The notes below the pieces were generated by a model. The model saw only the letters and a program-made list of their open reading frames with translations. It ran no database searches and was not told the DNA's origin. Shown piece by piece: positions 12,131 through 24,052 of a stretch of 64,000 nucleotides of DNA (positions are counted from its first letter, which is position 1; each line of letters opens with the position of its first letter). The stretch lies in contig JAUIMM010000169.1 of the NCBI GenBank assembly GCA_031769625.1, positions 11,404,001-11,468,000 on the forward strand. Direction: 5' to 3'. This DNA is from Taudactylus pleione. Its lineage: Eukaryota > Chordata > Amphibia > Anura > Myobatrachidae. The position numbers and the translations under genes were made by a program.

Positions 12131-13058
12131 GTGTTTCAGTAGTTACTAAAGTGTTTGTATACTTACCATATGATGTTTTATCCAGCGCCGCCATCGCCTC
12201 TTATTGCTGCCAATATCTTTCTTCTTTATAGTGTGGTGCTGCGTCCTGGTCTACGTTGATGTTTGAATGTTTGTGTTTCAAGTAAGTTGTTCTATGCTCT
12301 TGAAAAAAGTTGTGAAGAAGCTGTGCATGTGATTCCTCTGCGATCTCAGGACTTTCAATGACTGGTCACATGCTGCTACTGTATGCAAATCTATTACATT
12401 GTGGCCCATATTTGGTAGATAGAATTCACACATGCACAGTCAGCTTTCAAGAAAGCATAATGTGCCTATGTTCTTACCACCGAGAGGGTGACTTTCCGAT
12501 CACCCACTTCGGCATGAGCTGTTTTGGTAACAATCATTGTAGCCGCCTCCTGCTTCGTAGTGATAGCTCAACGTTAAGTGGAGGCTTAGTACATAGACCC
12601 CTTACCAAGCTATCTTCAGCACCTCACCTTCCTTCAGTATCATGGACATGGGAACATATCTTACACCCAGGCAAATATCAGTTATATAATTACACAAGGC
12701 TAATTAATACAAAAGTTACCAACATTGAATAGAGCACTATTAGGGATAGAAGTAAATACAAATACAGCAATGTTTGCGCTTTTAGGAAAGGGGTAAGAAA
12801 GTAATTCTGCAGTGAATGTAGCAGTGGCATATAAGACTTGCAACACATGTGCAGCACTATATCAGCCTATCAGTGGCCTCATCTTGGTGCCCAATACAGA
12901 CTTGCATCAATGCTGCGGATCCTGCTTCGCTATCACTCCACTTTTAGTGGACACATCGATCCACATAACTTGCAGAGACCCCAATAAAGGATGAAAACTT
13001 GGTAATCCTCGCAGACTTTCAGTAGCTCTTTTAATTGTAAGTCAGATCAGTTGGAGAC
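12131..13058. other. No gene recognised
   Basis: Anonymous sequence. An ORF of 124 codons at 12358-12732 has no recognisable motif and no supporting context. Confidence 0.45.
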
Positions 13059-13061
13059 ATA

Positions 13062-13935
13062 CAGGGGTATTCAATATGAAACGTAAACTTCGCCGTCTAT
13101 GCGGGTCGAAGTTTTCGCCGCACATCGGAGCTTTTGCCAGCGAAAAAGTATCGGGCGCGCCCCCGATTATAACCGTATTCAATATGAAATCGTCGAAAAC
13201 GGCACCCAGCGAATGTGAAATCAGCGAAAACTTCGCTGATTTTTGGGGAAATGACCCTAACACCCCCAAAAAGATGCTCTGACATGGGGGATCGCTGTGG
13301 ATACCCCCGATTAGCCCTGCTGAAGGTTTTTGGGGTCTTTAAACGGGCTCAATAGCTGCTATTTTGCGGATTTGGGAAGGTGGTGAAGAATTGTATTTAG
13401 ATTTTTTTTGCAGAAAATAAGTAGTTCCAGCAAATTTGGGGTACTTGAAAATGGGGGTGACCATATTTAAAAGTTGCTAAAGTGAAGTTTTAAAAAACAT
13501 GAAAAATCCACCTGCCGCAAACACCTGCAATGAAAAAAACACCTGGGACATACTTGGGGACCCCCTAGATTGTATTTCGCTGGTTTTTAACTTTGTTCCC
13601 CCCAATTTTTTTTTTGCCCCCAAAATGAAAGTGCTTTTTTTGGGGTCTCCTGAGGTTTTTTTAAACATTTTTTTGACACAGTTTACCTTTGGGGGACTGT
13701 CTGAAGGTTGCAGGGTGGTTTCCAAAATGTTGCACCCCAAAACCCTAAATCTGCGCTTTTTTTCGCCACCCATTCCTTGGTGATACTTTTCCGCAGGGTC
13801 GAATGCAATATACTTTTCGCACCGGCGAAAAGTTTTCAAATTGAATACGGTGTAAAAGTAAAAGCAGCGAAAATGACGTCATCCGAGTGAAAATCTTGCA
13901 GAAACTGCGTTTTCGCTCCATATTGAATACCCCTA
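13062..13935. mobile_element. Foldback element with nested GTATTCAATATG terminal repeats
   Basis: The left end CAGGGGTATTCAATATGAA and the right end CATATTGAATACCCCTA are inverted, flanked by ATA (13059-13061 and 13936-13938), a 3-bp duplication. A second, inner pair of the same motif lies at about 13171-13188 and 13837-13852 (CCGTATTCAAT/ATTGAATACGG), so the element looks like one copy nested inside another. The centre is T- and G-rich and non-coding. Confidence 0.72.
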
Positions 13936-13938
13936 ATA

Positions 13939-15010
13939 GCTCCTTACCAGTTTTGACATTTTAACAGTACAGCAACATGTGTTCTTTATAAAGAACAAAA
14001 GCCAGTCAAAAGATCTCAAAGTATCTTGTACAGCGTCCATACTCCATGGGTTAGATTCATCACTGCCTGGGGAAGCTGCTAAGTTCTGTGAAATGCATTA
14101 CAATCCTCTGACCATTGTTAACACTATTGAAAACAATTGTTATTTTAAAATTTTGTTTATCAAAGACAGTAGTGAGTTGTAATCTGATGTCATTATCTAA
14201 CAAATAATTTGATTATTGTTTATCAATTTTTTGATGGATCATCCCTTTTTTGCCAATTGCAGCCCATAATGTATGTTTGGGTAAGAGAGTGTTTGACCAC
14301 TTATATCTAAAGTACTGACACTACCCCTAGCAGTCCTATATTGCTCGGCTCCCATTTATGGAGAGTAAGGGACTAGTTTTATACAACCGAAATGTCACAA
14401 TAAAGTTTTCTCCGGCGTTCTCGGCGCCGGAGGACACCCTCCTGTTTCCAATTCTATTCCTTTTGGGTTAAGTTGGGAAACCCACTAGTTCTCCTTAGGT
14501 TGCATAGATTGGGCACCCATTGGAGCCACCCTACATTCAGCTTTACATCACATTCCATATAGATGGCATACGGTGGAGTACAATGGAAATATTTTACAGG
14601 GAAATTTTGGCCTGACAGTAATAAATATGTGCCTTACGTGCCTAGTGAGAAATTACTCACTGAACTATAGGCAATCAATGTAGTGTCTGCCCTATATGTG
14701 CATGTATAAGCTAAAGGATGCCCAGGTCAGGCACCACTTTGGACAATGATTTTTAGTGTAAGATGTCCCCACAAATTAATTGACCAAGAGCCCTCAACCT
14801 TAATCACACTTGTTTGAACAATTGCAAATATATTTATAATTAAGAGGGATAAAAAGAGTGCCTATACATTGGAGAGTATAAATATACAGCTAAATAACTA
14901 TGAAACAATTATCACATTACAAATATTTATGACTTAAAAAAACCACATGTAACAGCATGTAATATTATATACTAACAGCTGTGCCTCAAAAAGTTCCTAA
15001 TAATATAACA
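13939..15010. other. No gene recognised upstream of the gypsy fragment
   Basis: AT-rich anonymous sequence with a short CTCCGGCGTTC/GGCGCCGGAG hairpin at 14409-14432. I could not find a 5' LTR or gag here matching the gypsy element that begins near 15011. Confidence 0.45.
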
Positions 15011-17815
15011 AAGAGTGGCAACACATTGCAGATTATAATGAACACTGGTGCCAAATGCAACATAATATTCTGGACCCTGCTGCACAAAACCAGCCCTCAG
15101 GCAACAATAGATCACACAGACAGTGCAAACTTAGTGGAATATGGGGGTCAAAATTATTAAGACCATTGGCATTGCCACCATCGAATAAACTTGTGCACCA
15201 TTGCTATTCCACATAGTAGATAGTAAAGTTAGACCATTGCTTGGACTGCCTGACAGTGCGCATCTTGGGTTGATACATTTGGGGCCTGAAGTACACATGA
15301 TACAACAAGATACCCCAGAGTTCCGTGACATTAAGGATTTATTGACCTGGGACACCATCAGCAAACTACCTGTCATCCACCACATGCACTTGGATGAACC
15401 CATCACCCCTACAGTGTGCGCACATCGGAGGGTTCCAATCTCTATGAAGGATAAAGACCTAGCTGAGTTGGAGCGCATGACTGTGCTTGGTGTCATAACC
15501 CCTATCAAAGAAGCGACGCAATGGTGACTGCTGGAAAAAAAAGATGGGACTGTCAGGATTTGCATACACCTCAATAAAGTGCTGCTCTGACCCCATCACC
15601 CATTGAGAACAGTAGAACAAGTAATTGCTGATATGCCAAAAGCCAAAGTCTTCAGCACATTATATGCCAAATATGGGTTTTGGCAAATCCCATTAGACAA
15701 AGAATCGACACTCCTCACTGCTCTTGTGACATCAGCTGGGAGATGTCTTCTTACACATGCCATACGGCCTGACTACTGGCAGTGAGATATTTCAACGGTG
15801 TTTGGAACAACTGTTTGCTGGGTACCCCTGTGAGATTATATTCGATGGTATCCTTGTCTGGGGCCGTTATATGCAAGAGCATGATGAGCGTCTCCGCCAG
15901 GTAGTGGAAAGAATACAGGCTATCAACTTAAAGCTCAACACGTACAAGTGCAGATTCAGAGTGGTTGCAGTTCCGTACGTGGGTCACCTCACAGACCAGG
16001 GTATTAAACCCGACCCTGACAAAACGGCGACCATCCAGCATATGTCCCTCCTGGTGGTCAAACTTAGTCTTCAAAGCTTCTTAGGGATGACTAATTACCT
16101 GTCAAAATTCATCCTCAATTATAGTGAGATCACTGCAACCCTGCGACATCTATTGCACCAAGATACAGAGTGGTGTTGGTTGGAACCACACCATGCTGCG
16201 GAGTCAAGACTTAAGAGCATACTCACCAGCCCTCCTGTTCTGCAATACTTCAATGTACACCTACCAATAGTGATCTCAGCTGACACATCACAGCACGGGC
16301 TGGGTGCAGTTTGTCTCCAGAAGACTAGACCTGTTGCTTTTCATTCCAGCGCCCTCACGGAAACGGAATCACGTTACGTGCAGATCGAAAAAGAGATGCT
16401 GGTGTTGGTGTTTGCTTGCCACAAATTCCATGATTTCATCTACGGACGGCCAGTCACCATCGAAACTGACCACCAACCACTCATCACCATCATGAGAAAG
16501 CCCCTGCACAATGCATCTGCCCGTATTCAAAGGATGATGCTCAAATTACAGAGGTACCACCTAGACGTCATGCGGCAAAGAAATGTTCATGGCTGATGCC
16601 CTCTCTAGAGCATTCCTCCCTCATTCTGCTCCTCAACAGGTTGACTATGACTATGATGTGATGCTCGTGCAATACCTGTCCTTCGCCAGTATGGAGAAGC
16701 TGTGAAGAGAATCTTTGGCGGATGATTTATGTTAATATCTCTCTCAGGTTGTACTGCAAGGCTGGCCTCAGTCCTCAAGGGAGCTTCCCCAAAACTTACG
16801 CCCATTCTTTGCCATGCAAGATGAGTTATCTTTGTCAGATGAGATCATTTTGCGAGGTCAGAGATTTGTTATGCCTTACACATTGCAAAAGTACTACACC
16901 ACGAAATTGCACCAAGGACAACCTGGTCTGGAGGCCACCAAGCGCAGGGCAAGGGAACTGCTCTATTGGTCCACCATGATTCATGATGGGAGGTAGGTGT
17001 CTGTTTGTAGCCCTTCACGTACACCAACCTAAAGAGCCTCTGCATGTCACTGCTGCTGATGTTTTTGTATGGAGGGGTAAGGAGTACCTGTTTCTCATAG
17101 ACGCTTATTTAGGATGGTTTGGAATCGATCATTTACCCACTCTTACCAGCAGCACTGTCATTACCAAGCTCAAAAGACACTTAATCACCCATGGAATACC
17201 TCAGAAATTCCTCACAGACAATGTAGTACTTGGGATTTCACACATATCACCAGTAGTCCACTATATCCACAATTCAATGGGCTTGCAGAAAGAGCTGTTC
17301 GCTCCGCCAAGCATCTATTAGAGAAATGTGCACAAGACCAGACTGATGTCTGTTTGGCATGCTTAATCCTATGTAACATACCACAGGATGGAATACCATC
17401 CCCTGCACAATGGTTATTCTCACGTCGCACCAGAACCCACATCCCAATTACTAAACAGCAATTACAGCCTCAATTATAGACACAAGTGCAAACAGCGCTG
17501 GCTTCTATGCGCTTGTCTAATAAAAGGAATTATGACTGTACAGCGCATGCTCTCCCTCAGTTGGTCCCAGGACAAGCTGTTCGAATACAGGCCACTCGAG
17601 GATATGACAAGCTTGCTACTGTTATAAAGGAAGCCGACCGGCCCAACAGTTATGTTGTTCAGGCAGATGGAACTGTGTATGAGCATAATCGTCGCCACCT
17701 GTTGAGTCTACCTGGGGAGACTGACTGCTCCCAGTGTGACAATGGACGACACAGACCCTCCTCACATCACACCAAGCTCCAGGTTGTCAGAAACTATTTC
17801 TTCCTCAGTCGATAG
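15011..17815 (+). pseudogene. pol: Gypsy pol remnant (protease, RT, RNase H, integrase)
   Basis: Protease remnant at about 15011-15090 reads IIMNTGAKCNII, with the catalytic D of DTG replaced by N. RT spans about 15430-16060. Motif A reads STLYAKYGFW, where the family has D in place of the first Y, and motif C reads IIFDGILVWG, where DD is usual, so both catalytic aspartates are damaged. RNase H at about 16270-16590 keeps the ADTS, IEKEM and ETDHQPL motifs. The zinc-binding/linker region is near 16870-16970. Integrase at about 17040-17480 keeps HGIPQKFLTDN and, after a frameshift, YPQFNGLAERAVRSAK. A C-terminal tail ends near 17715. There are premature stops near 15525, 15588 and 15784 and several frame changes. 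This is a dead copy. Confidence 0.85.
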
Positions 17816-17939
17816 TGAATCACCATTTGACTCAATGGGACCTCCAGCTATCACTCACACTGACCATGCGCCCATGCCGAATCTGTATACCACCAAGTCG
17901 GGATGTGTATGCAAGCCTAATACCCACTTTCAGGACTAT

Positions 17940-18478
17940 GGCCCTCATTCAGAGGCGGTTGCAAGAAGCGATCGTTCTCTCTGAATGAGGGCAGGCGCTT
18001 TTTTTTGTGTGTGCGGCCTCCTGGTCGCTAGCTAAGCTGTGGGTTACCACCCACAGCAAAGCGACCAACCAGGTTGATGGTCGCGATGGTCAAGACCATC
18101 GTGACCATTGGGGCTTGCGACGAGACCCTAAGGTTGGGTCTCGGCAACCGCAAGACCCAGGGAGCTTCCTGCTCTGATCGAGCAGGAAACTCCCCACTGA
18201 CATCACTGCTAATGTCAGTGCGGCTGCCCACAAAACGGCAAGCGTTCCATCAGGAACGCCTCCGTTTGTGTAACCAACCCCCGCCCCGCCTACAAAACGG
18301 GGCGAGCTGTCGATCAACATCGACAGCCGCCCCTTCTGTAGTGAGCTCCGGAGCGAGAGAGTTTCTCTCTCGCTCTGGGGCTTGCGCACACGCAGTGCGG
18401 CCGCTGCGGGTGCACAGGACCAAAACATCGAGCTGGTTGCGAGCGCTCAGCGCTTGCGACCGACTCTGAATGAGGTCC
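17940..18478 (+). mobile_element. Serial-hairpin element, CATTCAGAG family, copy B
   Basis: Termini GGCCCTCATTCAGAG and CTCTGAATGAGGTCC are flanked by TAT (17937-17939 and 18479-18481), a 3-bp duplication. The 539 bp form consecutive hairpins: the left end pairs with CTCTGAATGAGGGC about 40 bases inside; then GCTGTGGGT/ACCCACAGC near 18035; the GATGGTCGCGATGGTC stem at 18076; the GAGCTTCCTGCTC stem near 18160; CACTGACAT/ATGTCAGTG; GCTGTCGAT/ATCGACAGC at 18306-18327; and GAGCGAGAGAG/CTCTCTCGCTC at 18351-18375. It is non-coding and inserted into the gypsy element. A 3-bp duplication is compatible with PIF/Harbinger, but assignment is not proven. Confidence 0.85.
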
Positions 18479-18561
18479 TATGTCACAAAACTACCCCCAC
18501 CCATCTTTTGTGTCTTTGTTATTCTCTATTAATTGTGTTACCTCTTTTCCACTATCTTCCT

Positions 18562-18572
18562 GAAGGGAGGGA
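18562..18572 (+). promoter_or_regulatory. Polypurine tract before the gypsy 3' LTR
   Basis: The purine run GAAGGGAGGGA abuts the TGTAGATGTG start of the LTR. This is where plus-strand priming occurs in LTR retrotransposons. Confidence 0.75.
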
Positions 18573-18745
18573 TGTAGATGTGTATCCTGCTAAGACCCTC
18601 ATGATGAGACTTTCTCTGGTGCTATGCATGCTGGGAGGGAGTTTCCTGTTTGCTAGTCAGTTCAGTTCCTGATGTTAAATTAAGTAAAGATTTTCTCCTG
18701 CACTCCAGAGTCCATGAGTCCTGCCTGATTTGCAGCACATCTACA
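18573..18745 (+). repeat. 3' LTR of the gypsy element (173 bp)
   Basis: It starts TGTAGATGTG and ends CACATCTACA, a perfect 10-bp inverted terminal repeat with canonical TG...CA ends, directly after a polypurine tract. It is very short for an LTR. No matching 5' copy was found in the window. Confidence 0.8.
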
Positions 18746-18749
18746 GATA

Positions 18750-19965
18750 GGCTATAGTGAAGAGATGGGTTTTGAGAGAATGCTGAAAGATTAAATATTT
18801 GGGTCGAGGCTGGTCAGGTGATGTTTGGTATTTCATATGTTGGGAGCAGCACGGGACAAACCTTGGTGTGGTAGACAGAGGCAGTTGCCAGGAAGGATGA
18901 AAGGCAAAGATCAGAGGACAAAATGGAGTATATTGCTTAACATTGTCAGAGACATGTGAAGGGTAGGATCTGGTGAGGACTTTGAAAGTGAGGTGAGAAG
19001 CTTGAGTTCAATTATGGAAGGAATTGGGAAAATGTGCAGGGATTTACGATAGGAAGATAAGTCTTGCTGACTTATCTTCATCCCAGACGCCCGGAGGCAA
19101 GTTATAATTTGGTGTCCCCCCCGTCACAGCTGCTGACACTGTAATGTAGCAATTCGCATGCAGACAGGCTGTAGATAGATGAAGGCAGCAGCTGATGGTC
19201 TGACATGGAGCTCTCCACTAATGTATGGTGGCTTCTCAGGTGCCAGGAAGGGGTGCCATGTATTGGGTGGCCGTGAGGGTACACTCCGGGTACATAGTTA
19301 CAGCCCTAAGTGGGGTGAATATGTTGTGGACAATGGAGGAGGGAGGTGCCCCCTTCACTTCTGGAGCCCGGCGGCAGGCGCCTCCATTTTCTCCCATAGT
19401 TCTGCCCCTGGCCCTGAGACTTTTACAAACCTTAATTTAGCCCTGGGAAAGAAGGTTGGGGCAGGCCAGATGGCAGGATGTTGCAGTAGTCACGCAGGAG
19501 ATAATAAGAGAATCAATGAAGGTTTAAAAAGAAGGAAAGGTATATTTTGGCACTGTTTCTTTATTGGAAGCTAAAAGTGCAGGGAACAGGATATGTGGAG
19601 TGCCACAAAGGATAGAGTCCAGGATGACACCAAGGCAGCAAACTTGGGGATCAGGGGAGATAGTAAAATTGTCACTCATGTGGGAGACTACAGAAGGGGT
19701 TTAAATGATGAGAGCTGGGAAGATGGCGAGAGTGTTTGGCTTGGAGTCGAAACTAAGACATCGTGATGGTGGGACAACGGGTCTAATATATAGATGGTTT
19801 TTAGAGATGGTATAAAGATTTAAAGGGTTGGGTTTAATCTGTTCAGGCATAGCAGGGAAATCCATAAGTGGGTAGCAGTATGGGAGAAGTCCTGCTAGTA
19901 GGTGTTAGAGATGGTTATCAGGTCAGAGGTACGTCTAGGAAGGTGTGAGGGATGAGTATATGTAC
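18750..19965 (-). mobile_element. Antisense L2-type LINE fragment, interrupted
   Basis: Purine-rich sequence reads in reverse like an L2 ORF2 tail. GAGGACTTTGAAAGTGAGG with TTGAGTTCAATT near 18970-19015, GATGTTGCAGTAGTCACGC near 19477 and GATGACACCAAGGCAGC near 19621 match positions in the antisense L2 at 42516-44998. No frame stays open. About 360 bp at 19080-19440 does not fit and is probably a later insertion of an unidentified repeat. Confidence 0.65.
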
Positions 19966-19974
19966 CAGTGTCTT

Positions 19975-21060
19975 TTTTTGCATATTTACAAATTGTATTT
20001 CAACAAGTGCCAATATCTTTATAATGTAATTTGAAATAAGTGCCAATGTATTATCCTATAGTCAGAGGCAATTCATTTGTTATATTATTACAACATATAC
20101 CAATATATTAATTTTCTTATAAAGTGTTAATAGTATATTATTTCAACAAGTGTGTTTGTATTGTTTAAAGCATTTATATCAAATTGCAATGTATTTTCTA
20201 TGTTATTTTATCAAATTATATTTGTATTTATTAGTGTTTTCAATAATTGGCAATTCATTGTATTATATTATTGCAACAAGTGGCAATATATTTATTATCT
20301 TACTAGAAACAAATTGAAATACAAGAAAACTCTCCAGTGCTGGGAAGGTACTACTACAAACATAAAACATGTCTGTGACACAGAACTGTAACTAGGCATT
20401 TCCTTACTCACCAATTTAGGGAGAGCACATACCCATGTGTCTGGGAGAAGCCACAAGGATGTCACAGATTGATAAAGTAGAACTGGTAACCTCAGAATTA
20501 ATAAACAGATATTTATAGCATACTGTAGGAATAACCCAAATACGTTTCAAAATTATTTATTTATTTTTAAATGGCAATTTTTTTTATATATTACTGTTCT
20601 GACCTGCTCAAACTTGTTAATATCACAAAATATAATAGACAGTATGCAGCTAAGTATAACATTTGTAATAAATTATACAGCATAATAAAAAAAAATTACA
20701 CATAGGCATAAAATCATGTAGATCAAAACATAAATATTTTAATCTTATTTTTTATTTTTATTTTATCATTGATAGGTACAACTAGACACGTTTCATGTCT
20801 CCTGTCTGTTCTTGTAACACATTTATAATGTATCTATGTATTTTATTATATTATTCCAACAAAGGACAATGCATTTATTATATTCAGTCTGTGACAATGC
20901 ATTTATTATATTATTGCAACAAAGGCCAATATATTGATTATAATACTAACAAAGGCCAATATATTGATTACTTTAACATGTTCCAATATATGCATTATAT
21001 TGTTATTAGCGTATATATAAACCAGTGGCAAAGTATTTGATATTTAATTTAAAGTGCCAA
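19975..21060. repeat. Diverged AT-rich tandem repeats
   Basis: Variants of CAACAAGTGCCAATATATT and TATTATATTATTGCAACAA recur at about 50-60 bp spacing, in two clusters near 19980-20300 and 20830-21030. The copies are too diverged to fix a unit by eye. The short ORFs here are translations of the repeat. Confidence 0.6.
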
Positions 21061-22720
21061 TAACAATTGTCAGTGTATTTATTCCTTGCAATTTGATGAT
21101 CCATAAATATATGCTTAAACATTTTTCATTTAAATCTATATTTACTTGGCAGAACTCATGGGCTTGTTTCCACATTATTTAAGTATTGGGACTGTTTAAG
21201 AAATGCCTGACAAAATATATATCAAAGATATATCCTGCATTAGGCATAATAACACTGCAGCGATAGCTATCACTGTACTGCCAGTCTCTTTGCCAAGACA
21301 GGCCCCTGTCGGAGCCAATGATTATTTAGTTAAATACCACTGAAAAGTAATTTCTTATCAAATTATCTGGGCCAAAATGCAAAATAGACCCCCATTACTT
21401 TAATGTGTTTGTATTTGGGTACATAATATTTAATTTTGCAAACTTCACACTGTTATTTTAAACATGATAAGAGGTGCTTCTATGCTGGGACAGAGTTTAT
21501 CATAATTGTTGTGATTAACAGAATTCTTAGTGCTTAGAGTGTGCACCTGCATTTTCCTTTTATACTATTGGTCTATTCAGTAATGATCTACCACCCAGTA
21601 CCTATAATTCTGCAGGTACTTTACTCTGTAAAAGTAACCTGATTCAGGCACGTTTTCACCATCAGAAAGTAGCCTGTACCAAAGCAAAGCAACCTAATAT
21701 TTCTAAAAGGTATTTTCACTTTGTAATACTGATTTAGAGATAAGTATCCCTCCCATTTGCTATATCACATTTTACTCTGCCATTTGAAGAATTCAAGTGT
21801 TATTAAGGATATTAATATTTTTCATTGTCAAGGGTAATTTCCTTAGGCACTTACTTCAGTTGTCATCCTTGCTTCTAGTACAGGAACTACTGTTCCACTT
21901 TCAGTCTGGTGACTGTGCAGCAGCCATTAACTTGAATTATGTGCAGCAGCAGTAACCTGGGTGCTCCCTTTGATTTGAACATAGTTATCCTGCTAGGCAG
22001 CTTGGCAGCATCTTGATAAAAGAAGCATGTCTCAGAGAAGATCTGGTTGTGTTATAACACGTCACCCTCCTCTTGGCATAACATAGAAGGTTCTGTGTAG
22101 TGGTTCTGAGATGCTTTCATTGCCCGCAGGACACTGATCTGCCAACTACAGCTAAAGGCACCAGGCACTTGATAGGATTTCAAGCTAATCTGTGCATAGA
22201 GTGAGAATAGATAGGGAAGGGTGTGTTTACTAATCCACACATAATGTAATCTTTGTGGAGCAGCCTTCAACTTAATTATTAAGTAGAAAAAATAATCTTA
22301 CTCCATAGGTTTATAGCAATTTTAATTGGGAATGTATTTTGACTTGATTCTTAAACTCTTAGTTAATGTCTTGTGCATTGATTTTAGTGATGTCATGCTC
22401 AAATATATATGGGTTAGTCCTGAAATCATTACATTACAGCTCAGTAAGTGTCAGTGTTGGATTTACCACCACTAGACACGTAAGGCACTTGTCTAGGGGC
22501 ACGACTTACTGGGGATGGCACAGCATGTCCCACTGTATCAGTACCCCAACCAGTTTACTCTGAACAGTCAGGAAATTTAAAGATGGCACTGGAGTCTGGA
22601 GATGCATTGATCCTGGACCTGAACATAATGAGGGTGAGTGAGGCTAGATAAAGTGTGCAGTCTACTGTCCTGATTCATCTTTGCCTCATCATTGCTTGTT
22701 CTCCAGCCACCCAGGACAAA
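21061..22720. other. No gene recognised
   Basis: Anonymous sequence. Near 22450-22510 a GTTGGATTTACCACCACTAG stretch resembles the start of a dispersed repeat, but no partner end was found. Confidence 0.45.
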
Positions 22721-23059
22721 GGGCCTCATTCAGAGGCGGTCGGAGGATGCAAGCGGTAGCTCATAAACTGGGCGGCCACTTGCATCCTGACCGGCCGCCT
22801 CTGTTGCGGTCGTTAGGCTGTGGGTTAACACCCACAGCTCTAACGACTGCTCCGGTGATGGTCGCGATGGTCAGAGACCATCGCGACCATCGGGGCTTAC
22901 GACGAGACCCTAGGGTAGGGTCTCCCTTGTCGTAAGCCCCGGAGAGCTTCTGGCTCTGTCAGAGCCGGAAGCTCTCCACTGACATTACTAGTGACGGTAG
23001 GCGTTCCCATGGTAGGCCTACCGTTCCCAAATGGAACGGTAAGCGTTCCGATTGTCCCT
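22721..23059 (+). mobile_element. Serial-hairpin element, CATTCAGAG family, copy C (left part only)
   Basis: It begins GGGCCTCATTCAGAG and carries the family hairpin order: GTCGTTAG/CTAACGAC enclosing GCTGTGGGT/ACCCACAGC; a perfect 16-bp stem at 22858-22892; GGGGCTTACGAC/GTCGTAAGCCCC; and a GAGCTTCTGGCTCT stem with one G-T pair near 22945-22980. Homology stops at about 23059, where a telomere-like element begins at a shared GGTAAGT. No matching right end or target duplication is present. Confidence 0.75.
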
Positions 23060-23500
23060 AGGTAAGTATTAACTAACCTAACCTACTCCCCTAACCCTAA
23101 CCCTCCCTTAGGGGTGCCTAACCCTAACCTCCCCCCCAAGTGCCTAACCCTAATCCCCCCTCTAAGTGCCTAAACCTCCCCATCCCCGCTGCCTACACCT
23201 AAGTCCCCCGGGGGGGTGCCTAACCCTAACCTCCCACCGGGGGTGCCTAACCCTCCCTCCCTCTAGCCTAACCCTAACCTCCCAGGGGGGTGCCTAACCC
23301 TAAGTCCCCCCCGGGAGCCCTAAACCTAACCCTCCCCCCCTTGGCTGTCCGCTCGCGGCACCCGGCATCCCTTCGATCGGGATGCCGGGCGCCGGTCTCC
23401 CGGCATCGGTGAAATGAGTGGCGTCTACATCTAGATGCTGGGCATTTCACCCTCGCCGGGATATGACAGTCGGGAAGCCAGCTATCGGTATAATGTCACA
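23060..23500 (+). mobile_element. Telomere-like-core foldback element, truncated copy
   Basis: About 270 bp of degenerate CCTAACCCTAACCTCC repeats separated by GGGGTGCC is followed by a GC-rich hairpin tail (GGCATCCC/GGGATGCC near 23364-23390; TGAAATG/CATTTCA near 23409-23450; TCGGGAAGCCAGC). In reverse orientation the same order is seen in the complete copy at 54715-55207. The left part before GGTAAGT is replaced by copy C of the hairpin family. Confidence 0.65.
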
Positions 23501-24052
23501 GCAGCCCCAGGAATTTTCATGGAATAAATCTTTTCTTTCATCTTCCAGAAAGATCTGCTAATGGATAGGCCCCTTTAGAGTAATACGCAAACCCGATGGT
23601 TTGCGTACTACTTCGATCTTAGAAGATCCATGTATGCACAAGATCTGTACTGCACATGCGCCAGTCCTTTACTGTGGGATCTCTCTCAGTTCCCCAAAGC
23701 CGCAGCTGCTGCCGTTTGGGGACGGAGAGTGGGTGGGCTGGCCTTTGTTCCAGAATATGTTGCCCCTGTTTTCTGGGGATCACCGATGCCAAAGGTCTGT
23801 GCCTTCCAACGCAGACTTCCTGGCTACGGAGCTGCGAGGGGCAATCTGAATAACCTCAGGGTTACTCAGATAGTTGATGGCCTTGCAGATTATCAGATGC
23901 TGTGTCTTTTTACATAGTACACAGATCTGCAATGCTGTCAGGAGGCATAACTTTCACCAGATGCCTCCTGCTGCATTAGCATATTAGTTGTACGGTATTG
24001 CACATCCATTTCCCTGCTGCTGTGCAATATTGTACAACTCTGAATCGGGCCC
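23501..24052. mobile_element. Fragment of another CTGAATCGGGCCC-ending element
   Basis: It ends CTCTGAATCGGGCCC at 24052, like the right end of the CATTCAGAG-type elements, and contains AGGAGGCAT/ATGCCTCCT near 23939-23970, also seen at 38858-38880. Its left end is unclear. The preceding 23520-23600 is anonymous. Confidence 0.4.

Larger units (their letters stand above)
15011..18745 (+). mobile_element. Ty3/gypsy retrotransposon, 5'-truncated, mag-like
   Basis: The order protease, reverse transcriptase, RNase H, zinc-binding region, integrase, polypurine tract and 3' LTR is readable on the plus strand. It is the usual gypsy order, unlike the element at 33337. No gag or 5' LTR is visible, so the copy is truncated. 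The KPL..AS.RIQRMMLKLQRY segment after RNase H and the very short LTR suggest the mag lineage (inference). A serial-hairpin element is inserted at 17940-18478, between integrase and the 3' LTR. Stops and frameshifts are scattered throughout. Confidence 0.85.

Noticed and set aside
12358..12732. 124-codon open frame as a host gene
   Set aside because: No recognisable motif, no splice or promoter context that I could support, and length within chance expectation.
18074..18469. 131-codon frame and antisense 112-codon frame
   Set aside because: Both are inside the serial-hairpin element copy B; the palindromic stems keep both strands open.
23936..23972. CRISPR-like repeats
   Set aside because: The direct and inverted motifs are irregular, without uniform spacers, and the context is a vertebrate transposon-rich genome.
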